A DNA stretch of 64,000 nt from Membranihabitans maritimus (GCF_021729145.1 NZ_JAJSLW010000008.1:1-64000); one strand, 5' to 3'; positions 47,179 to 55,691 are shown, counted from the first letter of the stretch. Translations and numbers: made by a program. Notes: a model not told the origin generated them from the sequence alone.

Positions 47179-47766
47179 TTACTGATGTTTGAAAAGATGA
47201 CCAAAAAATTCTTCTTTGGTGTCAAGGTAATCTTTATTAGTGGCTCTGGGAGGGATTATCAAAGGTCTTCTTCCTTCCAAATGAATTGTAGAATCTTTGA
47301 TGGATTGTAATTTATCAGGGTTGTTAGTGAGTAGGATTATTGATTTGATATCAAGTAATTCCAGAATTTCAATGGCGATATCATAATGTCTTTCGTCAGG
47401 ATCAAATCCCAAATGGATGTTGGCTTCCACTGTATCCAGGCCTTTGTCTTGTAACTGATATGCTTTTAGTTTATTTATTAGTCCAATTCCCCGTCCCTCC
47501 TGCCTTAAATAAATTAAAACTCCTCCTTCTTTTCCGATTTGTTCGAGTGATGTATGAAGTTGTTCTCCGCATTCACACCTTCTCGAACCAAATATGTCTC
47601 CCGTTAAACATTCGGAATGGATACGAAGCAAAATGGGGTTCTCTTTATCAATATTTTCGGATACAAGTGCCAGGTGCGGGCTGTATTCATCTTCATTATC
47701 TCCGAAAGCGAGAACGATAAACGTCCCGTATTCAGTAGGTATACTGGCTTCAGATAGTTTTTTCAT
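47179..47766 (-). CDS. ribA: GTP cyclohydrolase II
   Basis: The 195-residue enzyme opens GTP to 2,5-diamino-6-ribosylamino-pyrimidinone phosphate, the first step of riboflavin synthesis. It carries the zinc site in IHSECLTGDIFGSRRCECGEQL (three Cys) and the catalytic region YLRQEGRGIGLINKLKAY, then DLKSIILLTNNPDKL-like segments. It is the monofunctional type, not fused to DHBP synthase. An unusual 14-bp inverted repeat lies in its upstream region; no FMN riboswitch signature was seen. Confidence 0.95.
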   Translation of the reverse strand: MKKLSEASIPTEYGTFIVLAFGDNEDEYSPHLALVSENIDKENPILLRIHSECLTGDIFGSRRCECGEQLHTSLEQIGKEGGVLIYLRQEGRGIGLINKLKAYQLQDKGLDTVEANIHLGFDPDERHYDIAIEILELLDIKSIILLTNNPDKLQSIKDSTIHLEGRRPLIIPPRATNKDYLDTKEEFFGHLFKHQ

Positions 47767-47784
47767 ATATTAAAAATACAGATG

Positions 47785-47838
47785 AAAAATTTAAACTAAA
47801 CATTCAATGTTTGCGAATACAAAATAGTTTAAATTTTT
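47785..47838. repeat. 14-bp perfect inverted repeat between the mini-ORF and ribA
   Basis: The arms are AAAAATTTAAACTA (47785-47798) and TAGTTTAAATTTTT (47825-47838), a perfect 14-bp match with a 26-base loop that itself holds AAACATTCAATGTTT, a small nested hairpin. The right arm includes the stop codon of the mini-ORF at 47829-47912. On the minus strand the stem ends in T's, so it may terminate the mini-ORF transcript or act in the ribA leader. Confidence 0.7.
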
Positions 47839-47912
47839 CGTCCATATTTAGTAAACATTATTACGCCTCCGGTAAAAAAGAATACACATAAAAAAATAGA
47901 TAGTAAAAACAT
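47829..47912 (-). CDS. Possible 27-residue single-helix membrane peptide
   Basis: A 28-codon minus-strand frame begins at ATG 47912 and encodes one hydrophobic helix (FLLSIFLCVFFFTGGVIMF) and a basic end (TKYGRKI). This is the form of many real bacterial mini-proteins, positive charges staying inside. Its stop codon sits in the 14-bp inverted repeat, a terminator-like placement. It lies in the 380-base gap between the DAHP synthase and ribA genes. Homologues in other genomes would be needed to confirm it. Confidence 0.35.
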   Translation of the reverse strand: MFLLSIFLCVFFFTGGVIMFTKYGRKI

Positions 47913-48146
47913 ATATATTTTTATTATTAGTTGGGGTATATCGTAAAACTGAAATCATTTGTTTAATTTGAAGACATCAGTATCTGTCTTACTTTGAAAC
48001 CAAAGCTATTCAAATTAAAATGCAAAGGAATAGAAATCAATTCCAATAATATACTCAACAAGCACTCGAATAATTTCAAATGTACGATTGAAACTTGTTA
48101 AATCAAAAAATTTATATGTGTTTCTTTTTCCCTTTCAATATTGTAT
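47913..48146. other. AT-rich gap downstream of the aromatic operon
   Basis: No gene, terminator hairpin or promoter could be recognised in this stretch between the end of the DAHP synthase gene and the mini-ORF. Confidence 0.4.
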
Positions 48147-49244
48147 TTATTTTTCGATTGACTTTCCCTGGCTGGCTTTCATTACTTCTTCCTGTCGGTC
48201 AATGGATTCTTGATGGACTGCTTTCAAAATACGATTGACAAAAGTTTCGCTCAATCCCAACGGGCCGGCTTTGTCCATTGCGCGTTCCAATACATCACTC
48301 CACCTTCCTTGCTGATAAATTGCAATGTTGTTTTGCAACTTAAATTCACCAATTTTTTCAGCCAGGTTCATTCGATCTGCATAAAGTTGAATAACCTCTT
48401 TGTCAATGAGGTCAATTTGCGATCTCAGGTCCTCGATATTATGCAGGAATAAAGGATCATCTGCTCCCTCACTTCTTACGATTAGTTTACTTAAGATGTT
48501 TTCTTGCAAAACTTTTGGAGTTACTTGTTGTGCTGCATCACTCCAGGCATCATCCGGAGTCGGGTGGGTTTCAAGCATGATGCCGTCCATGTTGAGGTCA
48601 AGTGCAAACTGACTAATTTCATACAGGTTTTCGCGATTACCACAAATATGAGATGCATCCGTAATTATTTCAATATCAGGGAATTCTCTTTTTAGTTCCA
48701 ATGGAATCTGCCATTGGGGGATATTTCTATATACACTTTTACCAAATTTCGAAAATCCACGGTGGATAGCTCCAATTCTGGTAATTCCTACGTTGTACAA
48801 TCGTTCGATTGCTCCCATCCAAAGTTTGAGGTCAGGGTTGATAGGATTTTTAACAAGGACCGGAACATCAGCACCTTTTAATGCATCCGCGACTTCCTGT
48901 ACACTAAATGGATTCACAGTTGTACGGGCACCCAACCAAAATACATCTACTTGCGCTTTTAGTGCTTCGTAGGTGTGCTGGGCATTGGCTACTTCAGTAG
49001 TGATTTTAAATCCGTATTCTTCCCGGACTTTTTTGAGCCATTGTAGGCCTTCTGCTCCGATTCCTTCAAATGAATTAGGACGTGTTCGTGGTTTCCAAAT
49101 TCCCGCTCTAAATAAATCAACTTTTGCATTATTTTCTGCTAATTGTCTGGCCGTTTCCAAAACCTGTTCTTCAGTTTCGGCACTACAGGGCCCCAGAATC
49201 TGAACAGGGCGCTTTACGTCTTCGAATATGGGTTTGAGTTTCAT
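48147..49244 (-). CDS. DAHP synthase - chorismate mutase fusion
   Basis: The 365-residue bifunctional enzyme has a type I-beta DAHP synthase domain (residues about 1-260): ILGPCSAETEEQ, FRAGIWKPRTRPNSFEG, VFWLGARTTVNPF and ITDASHICGNR. An AroQ-type chorismate mutase follows at 265-350 (IEDLRSQIDLIDKEVIQLYADRMNLAEKIGEFK). It catalyses both the entry to the shikimate pathway and the committed step toward Phe and Tyr. This order is the reverse of the Bacillus AroA(Q). It is the last gene of a four-gene operon, 6 bases after tyrA, so entry and exit steps are co-regulated by the attenuator upstream of pheA. Confidence 0.94.
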   Translation of the reverse strand: MKLKPIFEDVKRPVQILGPCSAETEEQVLETARQLAENNAKVDLFRAGIWKPRTRPNSFEGIGAEGLQWLKKVREEYGFKITTEVANAQHTYEALKAQVDVFWLGARTTVNPFSVQEVADALKGADVPVLVKNPINPDLKLWMGAIERLYNVGITRIGAIHRGFSKFGKSVYRNIPQWQIPLELKREFPDIEIITDASHICGNRENLYEISQFALDLNMDGIMLETHPTPDDAWSDAAQQVTPKVLQENILSKLIVRSEGADDPLFLHNIEDLRSQIDLIDKEVIQLYADRMNLAEKIGEFKLQNNIAIYQQGRWSDVLERAMDKAGPLGLSETFVNRILKAVHQESIDRQEEVMKASQGKSIEK

Positions 49245-49250
49245 AACTAT

Positions 49251-50093
49251 CTATTTTAAAATTTTTTGAATATTATTTGCTTTCTCCATTAATTGGTAAA
49301 ATTTCTTAAAATCTTTTTTGATCAGTAACGTTCGAAATTGACTTATGGTGTTTATATGCTCATCAAGAACGTCAAGAACATTGTCTCTGTTGAGCTCAAA
49401 AATGGGTATCCAGGTTTCGGGATTACTTTTCGCGAGTCGAACAGTACTTGAAAACCCACCACTTGCCAGTTCAAATATTCGGTTGGAATTTTTTTCCTTT
49501 TCGAGGACAGTCAATGCAAGGGCAAAAGAGCTAATATGGGAGATATGCGATACATAAGCCGTATGTACATCATGATCGTCCGACCTGTAATTAACAATGT
49601 TCATGCCAATACTAGTATACATAGCTTCTACGGTTTGCACGGCATTGGCATTACTTTCTTCCCGATCACAAATTACACAAACCTTTCCTTTAAATAAATC
49701 GGGTAAGGCCGCCTGGGGACCACTAAATTCTGTTCCTGCCATGGGGTGGGAAGCTACAAAATTACTTCTTTTGGGATGCTCTTTTACCTTGTTGACTATG
49801 GTCAATTTTGTACTTCCAACATCTGTAACTATCTGATTTTCAATAGAGTCTAAAATATCTGGTAATAGCGTTTCAATGTATTGAACCGGGACTGCCAGGA
49901 TAATTAAATCAGAGGATTTAATTAGGGAAACCATATCACTGGCATTGCAGTCAACAATATTTAGTTTTTTAGCCTCATCCATATGGTCTTCACTAATATC
50001 GTACCCGATAATTTTGGATGCAAAACCACTTTTTTTGAGTGCTAATCCCAAAGATCCTCCGATTAATCCCAACCCGATAATACCGATTTTCAT
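49251..50093 (-). CDS. tyrA: Prephenate dehydrogenase
   Basis: The 280-residue NAD(P)-dependent enzyme oxidatively decarboxylates prephenate to 4-hydroxyphenylpyruvate. It has the Rossmann start KIGIIGLGLIGGSLGLALKK, VTDVGSTKLTIV and the active-site SHPMAGTEFSGP with its catalytic His, followed by HDVHTAYVSHISHISSFALA. It lacks fused domains. It is third in the aromatic operon, with gaps of 3 bases to the aminotransferase and 6 bases to the DAHP synthase fusion. Confidence 0.95.
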   Translation of the reverse strand: MKIGIIGLGLIGGSLGLALKKSGFASKIIGYDISEDHMDEAKKLNIVDCNASDMVSLIKSSDLIILAVPVQYIETLLPDILDSIENQIVTDVGSTKLTIVNKVKEHPKRSNFVASHPMAGTEFSGPQAALPDLFKGKVCVICDREESNANAVQTVEAMYTSIGMNIVNYRSDDHDVHTAYVSHISHISSFALALTVLEKEKNSNRIFELASGGFSSTVRLAKSNPETWIPIFELNRDNVLDVLDEHINTISQFRTLLIKKDFKKFYQLMEKANNIQKILK

Positions 50094-50096
50094 AAC

Positions 50097-51272
50097 TCAG
50101 TCCATTTTACGGTTTAAAAAAGCATTAATTCTTGAATTTGCCTCTTGCAACACTTCGGATTTGGAGCAAATTGAAATTCGAATATATTGATTCCCGTTAT
50201 CACCAAAAATCCCACCAGGGGTAATAAAAACATCGGTTTCATAAAGATATCGATCACTTAATTCGAATCCATCTTTATAGTACTTAGGTACTTTACCCCA
50301 AACAAATAGTCCTGCCTGGTCTTTTTGGAACTGACATCCTAACAAGTCCAGTAGTTGATATGCTTTATTTTTTCTTTCTTTATATACTTCATTAATCTGG
50401 TTGTACCAGTCGTCTCCAAGGCTCAGTGCTTTGATAGCTGCTTCCTGTAAAGGACGAAACATTCCTGAATCCATATTGGATTTAAACTTTATGATTTCCT
50501 TCAGGAAGTCGTCACATCCTCCGATCATTCCGATTCTCCAACCCGCCATATTATGAGATTTACTCAGCGAATTTAATTCCAGGCAACATTCTTTAGCCCG
50601 GTCAAATGAAAGAATGCTCATTGGGGTGTTATTGAGTATAAAGCTGTAGGGGTTGTCGTGGCAAATAATGATATTATGTTTTCGGCCAAATGAAATTAAC
50701 TCTTCAAATAATTGGTTAGACGGAAGACTACCGGTAGGCATATTGGGATAGTTTATCCACATGAGTTTGACCTTTGACAGATCCAGCTCTTCCAATGCAG
50801 TAAAATCTGGATACCAATGATTTTTTGCATCCAGGTCATATTTTCGAATGGTACCTCCTGCCAATTGAGTGGCAGACGAATACGTGGGATATCCCGGGTC
50901 CGGAATTAGGACTTCATCTCCGGGATTGAGAAACGTCATGGAAATATGCATAATTCCTTCCTTGGACCCTATAAGTGGTAGGATTTCACTATCGGGGTTT
51001 AAACTAACTCTATATCGTTTTTTATACCAGTTGGCAAACGCGACTCTGAGTTCCGGAATACCATAGTAGCTTTGGTATCCATGATTCTCAATATTAGCAG
51101 CACTTGAGTTAAGGGTTTCTATAACAGAGGGATCAGGCGGAAGGTCCGGGCTACCGATGCCCAGATTCAAAATGTTTTTTCCGGCTTTTTTCAAAGATGC
51201 AATTTCTTTGAGTTTTTTGGAAAAGTAATATTCCTTTACCGATTGGATTCTATGTGCCGTTTCAACCTTCAT
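50097..51272 (-). CDS. PLP-dependent aminotransferase (class I/II), probable aromatic aminotransferase
   Basis: The 391-residue fold-type I aminotransferase has NLGIGSPDLPPDP, the substrate-loop WINYPNMPTGS, and NSLSKSHNMAGWRIGM with the PLP Lys. By sequence it is near LL-diaminopimelate/aspartate-type aminotransferases. Its place between pheA and tyrA indicates transamination of phenylpyruvate and 4-hydroxyphenylpyruvate or of prephenate; which one is inference. It overlaps the pheA stop by 11 bases (51262-51272) and lies 3 bases before tyrA, so it is tightly coupled. Confidence 0.9.
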   Translation of the reverse strand: MKVETAHRIQSVKEYYFSKKLKEIASLKKAGKNILNLGIGSPDLPPDPSVIETLNSSAANIENHGYQSYYGIPELRVAFANWYKKRYRVSLNPDSEILPLIGSKEGIMHISMTFLNPGDEVLIPDPGYPTYSSATQLAGGTIRKYDLDAKNHWYPDFTALEELDLSKVKLMWINYPNMPTGSLPSNQLFEELISFGRKHNIIICHDNPYSFILNNTPMSILSFDRAKECCLELNSLSKSHNMAGWRIGMIGGCDDFLKEIIKFKSNMDSGMFRPLQEAAIKALSLGDDWYNQINEVYKERKNKAYQLLDLLGCQFQKDQAGLFVWGKVPKYYKDGFELSDRYLYETDVFITPGGIFGDNGNQYIRISICSKSEVLQEANSRINAFLNRKMD

Positions 51273-52089
51273 GGTGGATTCCTTTTTTATATTTTCCCAA
51301 TACTTTTATTTGGTTGGCATGCGGAGAAAGGTCGGCAAGAATATCGTCTAATCTTTCGGGATTTCGCAATATGAAATCAGAAAAGAAAAGGTATTGCCAG
51401 GGTTTTCCCAAAATTGGAACACTCTGTATCTTCGTTAAATTACAATCATTTTTTGCCAAATTTTCCAATGCCCTGTACAAACTACCAATAGCATGGGATA
51501 CGGTAAATGAAATACTAATCTTATCAAATTTCAGGTCCGGCATTTTGTCGTCCAATACCAAAAAACGCGTATAATTTTTTTTATTTGTTTCTATACCTGC
51601 AGCTAAGGTATCAAGTTGATACAATTCTGCAGCTAAGGTGCTGGCTACCGCACCGATTTCCTCGGTTCCTTCCTCAGCTATCCGGTGGGCGGTCTCAGCT
51701 GTGTCTATTGATTCCACCAGGCGAATGTGAGGGTAGTTCTTAAAGAATTTTTCGCATTGGGCTAATGCAATTGGATGTGAGTGAACTTCCTTTATTTTCT
51801 CAATAGGGATTCCGGGTAAAGCCAATAAATTTTGGCGAATCCGGAGATAGGTTTCCCCGATTATCTGTACTCCCGAATCCTGTATCAGGTTGTAGTTTTT
51901 CATTAGGCTCCCGGCTATACTGTTTTCGATCGCCATCATGCCATAGTGGATAGAATCGTCAGACATAACATCTTCCACTACTTCTTCAAAAGTATTTCTT
52001 CCTACTACATCGACGGTTTGCCCTTCGTAATATGTTGCGGCAATGTGATGGAATGCTCCCGGATAACCCTGTATTGATACTCTCTTCAT
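51262..52089 (-). CDS. pheA: Prephenate dehydratase
   Basis: The 275-residue enzyme converts prephenate to phenylpyruvate. The catalytic domain shows IQGYPGAFHHIAA, MMAIENSIAGS, the SHPIALAQC stretch and YTRFLVL with the catalytic Thr-Arg-Phe. A C-terminal ACT domain (SLYRALENLAKNDCNLTKIQSVPILGKPWQYLFF) carries QSVP where the allosteric ESRP motif stands in E. coli P-protein, so Phe feedback may differ. It has no fused chorismate mutase, which is instead on the DAHP synthase. It is the first structural gene of the operon; its start is just 8 bases after a terminator that belongs to an attenuator. Confidence 0.95.
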   Translation of the reverse strand: MKRVSIQGYPGAFHHIAATYYEGQTVDVVGRNTFEEVVEDVMSDDSIHYGMMAIENSIAGSLMKNYNLIQDSGVQIIGETYLRIRQNLLALPGIPIEKIKEVHSHPIALAQCEKFFKNYPHIRLVESIDTAETAHRIAEEGTEEIGAVASTLAAELYQLDTLAAGIETNKKNYTRFLVLDDKMPDLKFDKISISFTVSHAIGSLYRALENLAKNDCNLTKIQSVPILGKPWQYLFFSDFILRNPERLDDILADLSPHANQIKVLGKYKKGIHHEG

Positions 52090-52097
52090 AATTGTGC

Positions 52098-52126
52098 AAA
52101 AAAAAAGGCCCCAATTTATGGGACCT
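52098..52126 (-). terminator. Attenuator terminator immediately before pheA
   Basis: On the minus strand AGGTCCCA / TGGGGCCT forms an 8-bp stem (one T-G pair) with a 5-base loop, followed by nine T's. The T-run ends only 8 bases before the pheA ATG. No gene ends upstream of it except a 21-residue leader frame, so it can only act as a conditional stop for the operon. Confidence 0.85.
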
Positions 52127-52168
52127 GATTATTATTTTTGAATTACATCAAAACAACTTCAGATCCCC
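52120..52168 (-). promoter_or_regulatory. Antiterminator pairing of the aromatic attenuator
   Basis: On the minus strand GGGGATCTGA (52168-52159, overlapping the leader stop codon) can pair with TCAGGTCCC (52128-52120, the 5' arm of the terminator): nine pairs with one bulged G and one wobble. The two structures exclude each other. Upstream AACAACTTC (52209-52201, leader codons for Asn-Asn-Phe) is perfectly complementary to GAAGTTGTT (52160-52152), a possible pausing or protector stem. Confidence 0.7.
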
Positions 52169-52224
52169 TCTCCGGAACCGGAAAAAAAGTAAAAATAAAA
52201 GAAGTTGTTATTGACAGTTATCAT
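52159..52224 (-). CDS. Phe/Tyr leader peptide of the aromatic amino acid operon
   Basis: A 21-codon frame starts at ATG 52224 and stops at TGA 52161-52159. Residues 8-14 are FFYFYFF, seven aromatic codons in a row, the signature of an attenuator that senses charged tRNA-Phe and tRNA-Tyr. The rest (TVNNN before, SGSGEGI after) is unremarkable. A TAAATTTG -7 box at 52256-52249 places the transcript start roughly 15-20 bases before this ATG. The terminator and competing stem follow at once. When Phe/Tyr are scarce, ribosomes stalled on these codons would leave the antiterminator segment free. Confidence 0.85.
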   Translation of the reverse strand: MITVNNNFFYFYFFSGSGEGI

Positions 52225-52248
52225 GTCTTAATTATTTAATTGTCGCAT

Positions 52249-52256
52249 CAAATTTA
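52249..52256 (-). promoter_or_regulatory. Candidate -7 box for the aromatic operon
   Basis: TAAATTTG on the minus strand fits TAnnTTTG. A start site about 7 bases downstream would give a leader RNA of about 150 bases before pheA, with the leader peptide near its 5' end, as expected for attenuation. The -33 element is weak. Confidence 0.55.
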
Positions 52257-52540
52257 GGCAATTATATTTTAAATAGAAAAATTTTCTATTTCCGGAGATT
52301 AGGGGGTCGTTAACATTTTCCAGTTCTGTAGTAGAAAATTCCATCATCATCCTTAAAAAAAAATATTTGTAGAAAATTTTTCTTTTAGTGGCAGGAATTT
52401 TAGTGAAAAAATTTTTGAAAAATTCTATACACATAAAAATGGCCAATGATACTCATTTTTTCACATTGGTGCCAAATATTATTTTGAAACAAAGCTTTGA
52501 TAATCAGCAAAAGATAAGATAATTCGTCTATCTTCGCACG
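52257..52540. other. Divergent regulatory gap between the aromatic operon and the DEAD-box gene
   Basis: This AT-rich stretch has repeated AAAAATTTTT-like words and the promoters of both flanking units. A 72-codon minus-strand frame (52446-52228) ends 3 bases before the leader ATG but looks like AT-rich chance sequence. Confidence 0.4.
52529..52536 (+). promoter_or_regulatory. Candidate -7 box for the DEAD-box helicase gene
   Basis: TATCTTCG differs from TAnnTTTG by one base and is 4 bases before the ATG, so the message would be nearly leaderless if used. Confidence 0.3.
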
Positions 52541-54229
52541 ATGAATACATTTGATACTTTGGGATTGAAGGAGGAATTACTTTCTTCTATAAAGAATTTG
52601 GGATTTGAAAAGCCAACCCCGATACAGGCCGAGGCTATTCCACATGTGATTTCGACTGACAGAGATTTATTAGCTACAGCACAGACGGGTACAGGCAAAA
52701 CGGCTGCTTTTGGATTACCTATTTTACAAAATATTGATATTGAAGATAAGAGTGTACAGGCTATCATCCTGTGCCCTACAAGAGAATTGTGTCTTCAGGT
52801 GGCTACGGATTTGCAATCTTTTTCTGCCCAGTTGAAGGGCGTGAAAATTGCAGCCGTATATGGAGGGACCAGTATTGAAAACCAAATTAAAAAACTTAAG
52901 TCAGGGTGCCAGGTTGTCGTTGGGACACCGGGTAGGACATTGGATTTAATCAGGAGAAATAAACTACAAATAACATCTATTCGGTATTTGGTGCTGGATG
53001 AAGCGGATGAAATGTTGTCAATGGGGTTTCAAGATGACCTGGATGCTATTTTAGCCGGCACTCCTTCGGATAAGCAGACATTGTTGTTCTCGGCTACCAT
53101 GCCCAAGGCAATTGTAAATATGTGTTCCAAATATATGCAGGATCATCATTCTATTACCGTGATGTCGGAGAACAAAAGTGCTGAGAATGTAACCCATGCC
53201 TATTTTGTAGTGAACAATAAGGATCGTTATGCTGCATTGAAGAGATTGGCAGATGTTCATCCTGAGATTTTTGGGATTGTATTTTGCAGGACCCGTCGGG
53301 AAACCAAGGAAGTGGCAGAGAAATTGATTCAGGATGGTTATAATTCGGATTCATTGCATGGAGATTTGTCCCAATCTCAAAGAGATTTGGTGATGAATAA
53401 ATTTCGTTCCCGCCAGATTCAACTGTTGGTAGCTACTGATGTTGCCGCGAGGGGATTGGATGTTGACGATCTGACCCACGTCATCAATTACAATCTTCCG
53501 GATGACCTGGATTTATATGTGCATAGGAGTGGACGTACAGGAAGAGGGTCCAATAAAGGGGATTCACTAATCCTGGTAAATTCCCGTGAACTTAGGAGTA
53601 TCAAATCCCTTGAAAAAAAATTGGGAAAAAAGGTTTCGTATGAGAAGATTCCCGATGGTATGGAAGTTTGCCGAAAACAGCTATTTACCATGATCGATAA
53701 GGTAGAGAATGTGGAGGTAAACGAAGATCAGATCGGGGTATTTATCGATGAAATCAGTAAAAAGCTTGATTGGTTATCTCGGGAAGAACTGATTAAGCGA
53801 TTCGTTTCGGTAGAATTTAACCGTTTTTTATCTTATTACAAAAAGTCAAAAGACTTGAATGCTGATCGTTCCGGAAAGGATGGAAAAGACTCTAGAAGAA
53901 GAGAAACCAATAGCGATCAGTTTGCCACATTTTTCTTGAATCGTGGTCGAAAACACAAAATGAATCCCAAATCTATATTTCGTTTGTTAGATGACCAATT
54001 GTCATCCAAGGGGCTTGAGATTGGAAATATAGAGATTTTTAAAAACCACTCCCTGGTAGAAATTGATAAAGACTACCAGGAAGAGATAGAAAGAGATTTT
54101 CAAAATGCAACCTACAAGGGGGAGGAAGTGACTTTTAGACCTTCACAGTTTACCCAAAAGAATAGGAAATCCAGGAAAAAGAAAAACCCCCATCGGAAAT
54201 TCCGCAAGAACAGGAGGAAAAATAAGTAA
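52541..54229 (+). CDS. DEAD-box ATP-dependent RNA helicase with DbpA-like RNA-binding domain
   Basis: The 562-residue helicase carries a Q motif (GFEKPTPIQ), Walker A AQTGTGKT (47-54), DEAD (153-156) and SAT (184-186), then the second RecA domain with ATDVAARGLD and HRSGRTGRG. A C-terminal DbpA/CsdA-type RNA-binding domain (FATFFLNRGRKHKMNPKSIFRLL) and a strongly basic tail (KNRKSRKKKNPHRKFRKNRRKNK, many Lys/Arg) follow. It is of the DeaD/CsdA kind that works on ribosome assembly or cold-adapted mRNA. It is divergent from the aromatic operon. Confidence 0.95.
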   Translation: MNTFDTLGLKEELLSSIKNLGFEKPTPIQAEAIPHVISTDRDLLATAQTGTGKTAAFGLPILQNIDIEDKSVQAIILCPTRELCLQVATDLQSFSAQLKGVKIAAVYGGTSIENQIKKLKSGCQVVVGTPGRTLDLIRRNKLQITSIRYLVLDEADEMLSMGFQDDLDAILAGTPSDKQTLLFSATMPKAIVNMCSKYMQDHHSITVMSENKSAENVTHAYFVVNNKDRYAALKRLADVHPEIFGIVFCRTRRETKEVAEKLIQDGYNSDSLHGDLSQSQRDLVMNKFRSRQIQLLVATDVAARGLDVDDLTHVINYNLPDDLDLYVHRSGRTGRGSNKGDSLILVNSRELRSIKSLEKKLGKKVSYEKIPDGMEVCRKQLFTMIDKVENVEVNEDQIGVFIDEISKKLDWLSREELIKRFVSVEFNRFLSYYKKSKDLNADRSGKDGKDSRRRETNSDQFATFFLNRGRKHKMNPKSIFRLLDDQLSSKGLEIGNIEIFKNHSLVEIDKDYQEEIERDFQNATYKGEEVTFRPSQFTQKNRKSRKKKNPHRKFRKNRRKNK

Positions 54230-54713
54230 TATATCTTTTCCTATTTCTATTACTTTGATTCTGAAAATTTTATAGGTTTGAAGACCCAGACCCGTGCTCT
54301 GTCGGTGGTATACACTGAAAGGACCTTTTATTACAAATTCTATTATGTCTTTTGATATGCACGGAACCTGGTACACGGCCATAAACCAACTTATTTATCA
54401 TTTTACCTACAGGGTGTATCTAATTAAAATGCCCTTTTAGGACACTCTGTGAATATGTAATAGTGGGGCAAAAACGGGGCAAATAGGGTAGAAACATTAT
54501 CATCTTTGACATAATCGCCGCAAAAGAAATACCATATAGGGTTTACCCAGTATTAGGTTGCTGAAAAATATGTCTGGAGGCCACTTTGAGATAAAAATTT
54601 AGCTGTATCTCAATTTAATTGTGATCGATCATATTTCGGATATTTTTAAAAAATTAATATCTTCCGGTTTCTTTTTAACAGAATTACAATAATCATCCTT
54701 ACAAAATATTAAC
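54230..54713. other. Intergenic region with a possible mobile-element scar
   Basis: The 484-base gap holds no supported gene; a 31-codon ATG frame at about 54344-54439 has no motif. Around 54462-54482 the sequence GTGGGGCAAAAACGGGGCAAA repeats GGGGCAAA, a word I associate with sequence near some Bacteroidota integrase genes. Nothing else of an element remains, so this is only a hint. Confidence 0.3.
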
Positions 54714-55691
54714 ATGAAGCGAAGAAAGTTTTTACAAAATTCTACCCAAGCTTTAGCAGGCGTAAGTTTATTCGGACTGGCAGCTTGTGGTGGAAATCCT
54801 GAAGATAAAAATAGCCAGGAAAATGCTGGGGGGAGTTCAAATGGAGGAGGGGATTTGACCCAGGATTTGTTTATGATTTCCCTGGCAGAATGGTCATTGC
54901 ACAAATCTATATTCGAGGGGAAAATTTCCAATCTTGATTTTGCCAAAATTGCCCGGGAAGAATTCGATATTGATGCAATAGAATATGTCAATCAGTTTTT
55001 CAAGGACAAAGCAAAAGATACGGCTTATCTCGATGATTTGAATAAAAGGGCGGACGACCATGGTATATACCAGCATTTGATAATGATCGATGGCGAAGGT
55101 GGTATGGCTCATCTGGATGAAAAGGAAAGAATGAAAGCAGTTGAAAATCACAAAAAATGGGTGGAGGCTGCAAAATATCTGGGTTGTAAAACAATTCGGG
55201 TAAATGCGTACGGAGAAGGTTCTGCTGAAGACGTACAAATGGCAGCCGTCGATGGTTTGGGTACGCTATCGGAGTTTGCAAAAGATTATGATATCAATAT
55301 AGTTGTGGAGAATCACGGTGGATATTCTTCAAACGGAGAATGGTTAGCAGGTGTAATGAAACAGGTTAATATGCCCAACTGTGGAACTTTGCCTGATTTT
55401 GGAAACTTCTGTATCAAACGAAGTGAAGATGGTTGTGCAGAAGAATATGATCGATATAAGGGTGTGAAAGAGTTAATGCCGTTTGCCCTTGCTGTTAGTG
55501 CGAAATCTCATGATTTTGATTCCGATGGGATGGAAGTTCATACAGATTACAACAAAATGATGGACATCGTATTGGATGCGGGTTTTCATGGGTATGTAGG
55601 CATTGAGTACGAAGGAAGTAATGATGATGAAATGACAGGAATTCAGAAAACGGTGGATTTACTAAAAAAAGTGCGTGCTGAGAAAAGCTAA
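54714..55691 (+). CDS. Exported sugar phosphate isomerase/epimerase family lipoprotein
   Basis: The 325-residue TIM-barrel protein begins with a Tat-type start (MKRRKFLQ, Arg 3-4) that ends in a lipobox LAAC (Cys 25). A Gly/Ser/Asn linker separates it from the xylose-isomerase-like barrel. [39 protein letters not shown] and [10 protein letters not shown] hold the usual metal-binding Glu/His/Asp residues. Such secreted epimerases act in keto-sugar pathways in Bacteroidota. Its stop overlaps the next start by one base (TAATG). Confidence 0.88.
   Translation: MKRRKFLQNSTQALAGVSLFGLAACGGNPEDKNSQENAGGSSNGGGDLTQDLFMISLAEWSLHKSIFEGKISNLDFAKIAREEFDIDAIEYVNQFFKDKAKDTAYLDDLNKRADDHGIYQHLIMIDGEGGMAHLDEKERMKAVENHKKWVEAAKYLGCKTIRVNAYGEGSAEDVQMAAVDGLGTLSEFAKDYDINIVVENHGGYSSNGEWLAGVMKQVNMPNCGTLPDFGNFCIKRSEDGCAEEYDRYKGVKELMPFALAVSAKSHDFDSDGMEVHTDYNKMMDIVLDAGFHGYVGIEYEGSNDDEMTGIQKTVDLLKKVRAEKS

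Noticed and set aside
52228-52446. 72-codon minus-strand frame ending just before the leader peptide
   Set aside because: High Phe content follows from T-rich DNA. It spans the presumed promoter and has no domain or conserved look.
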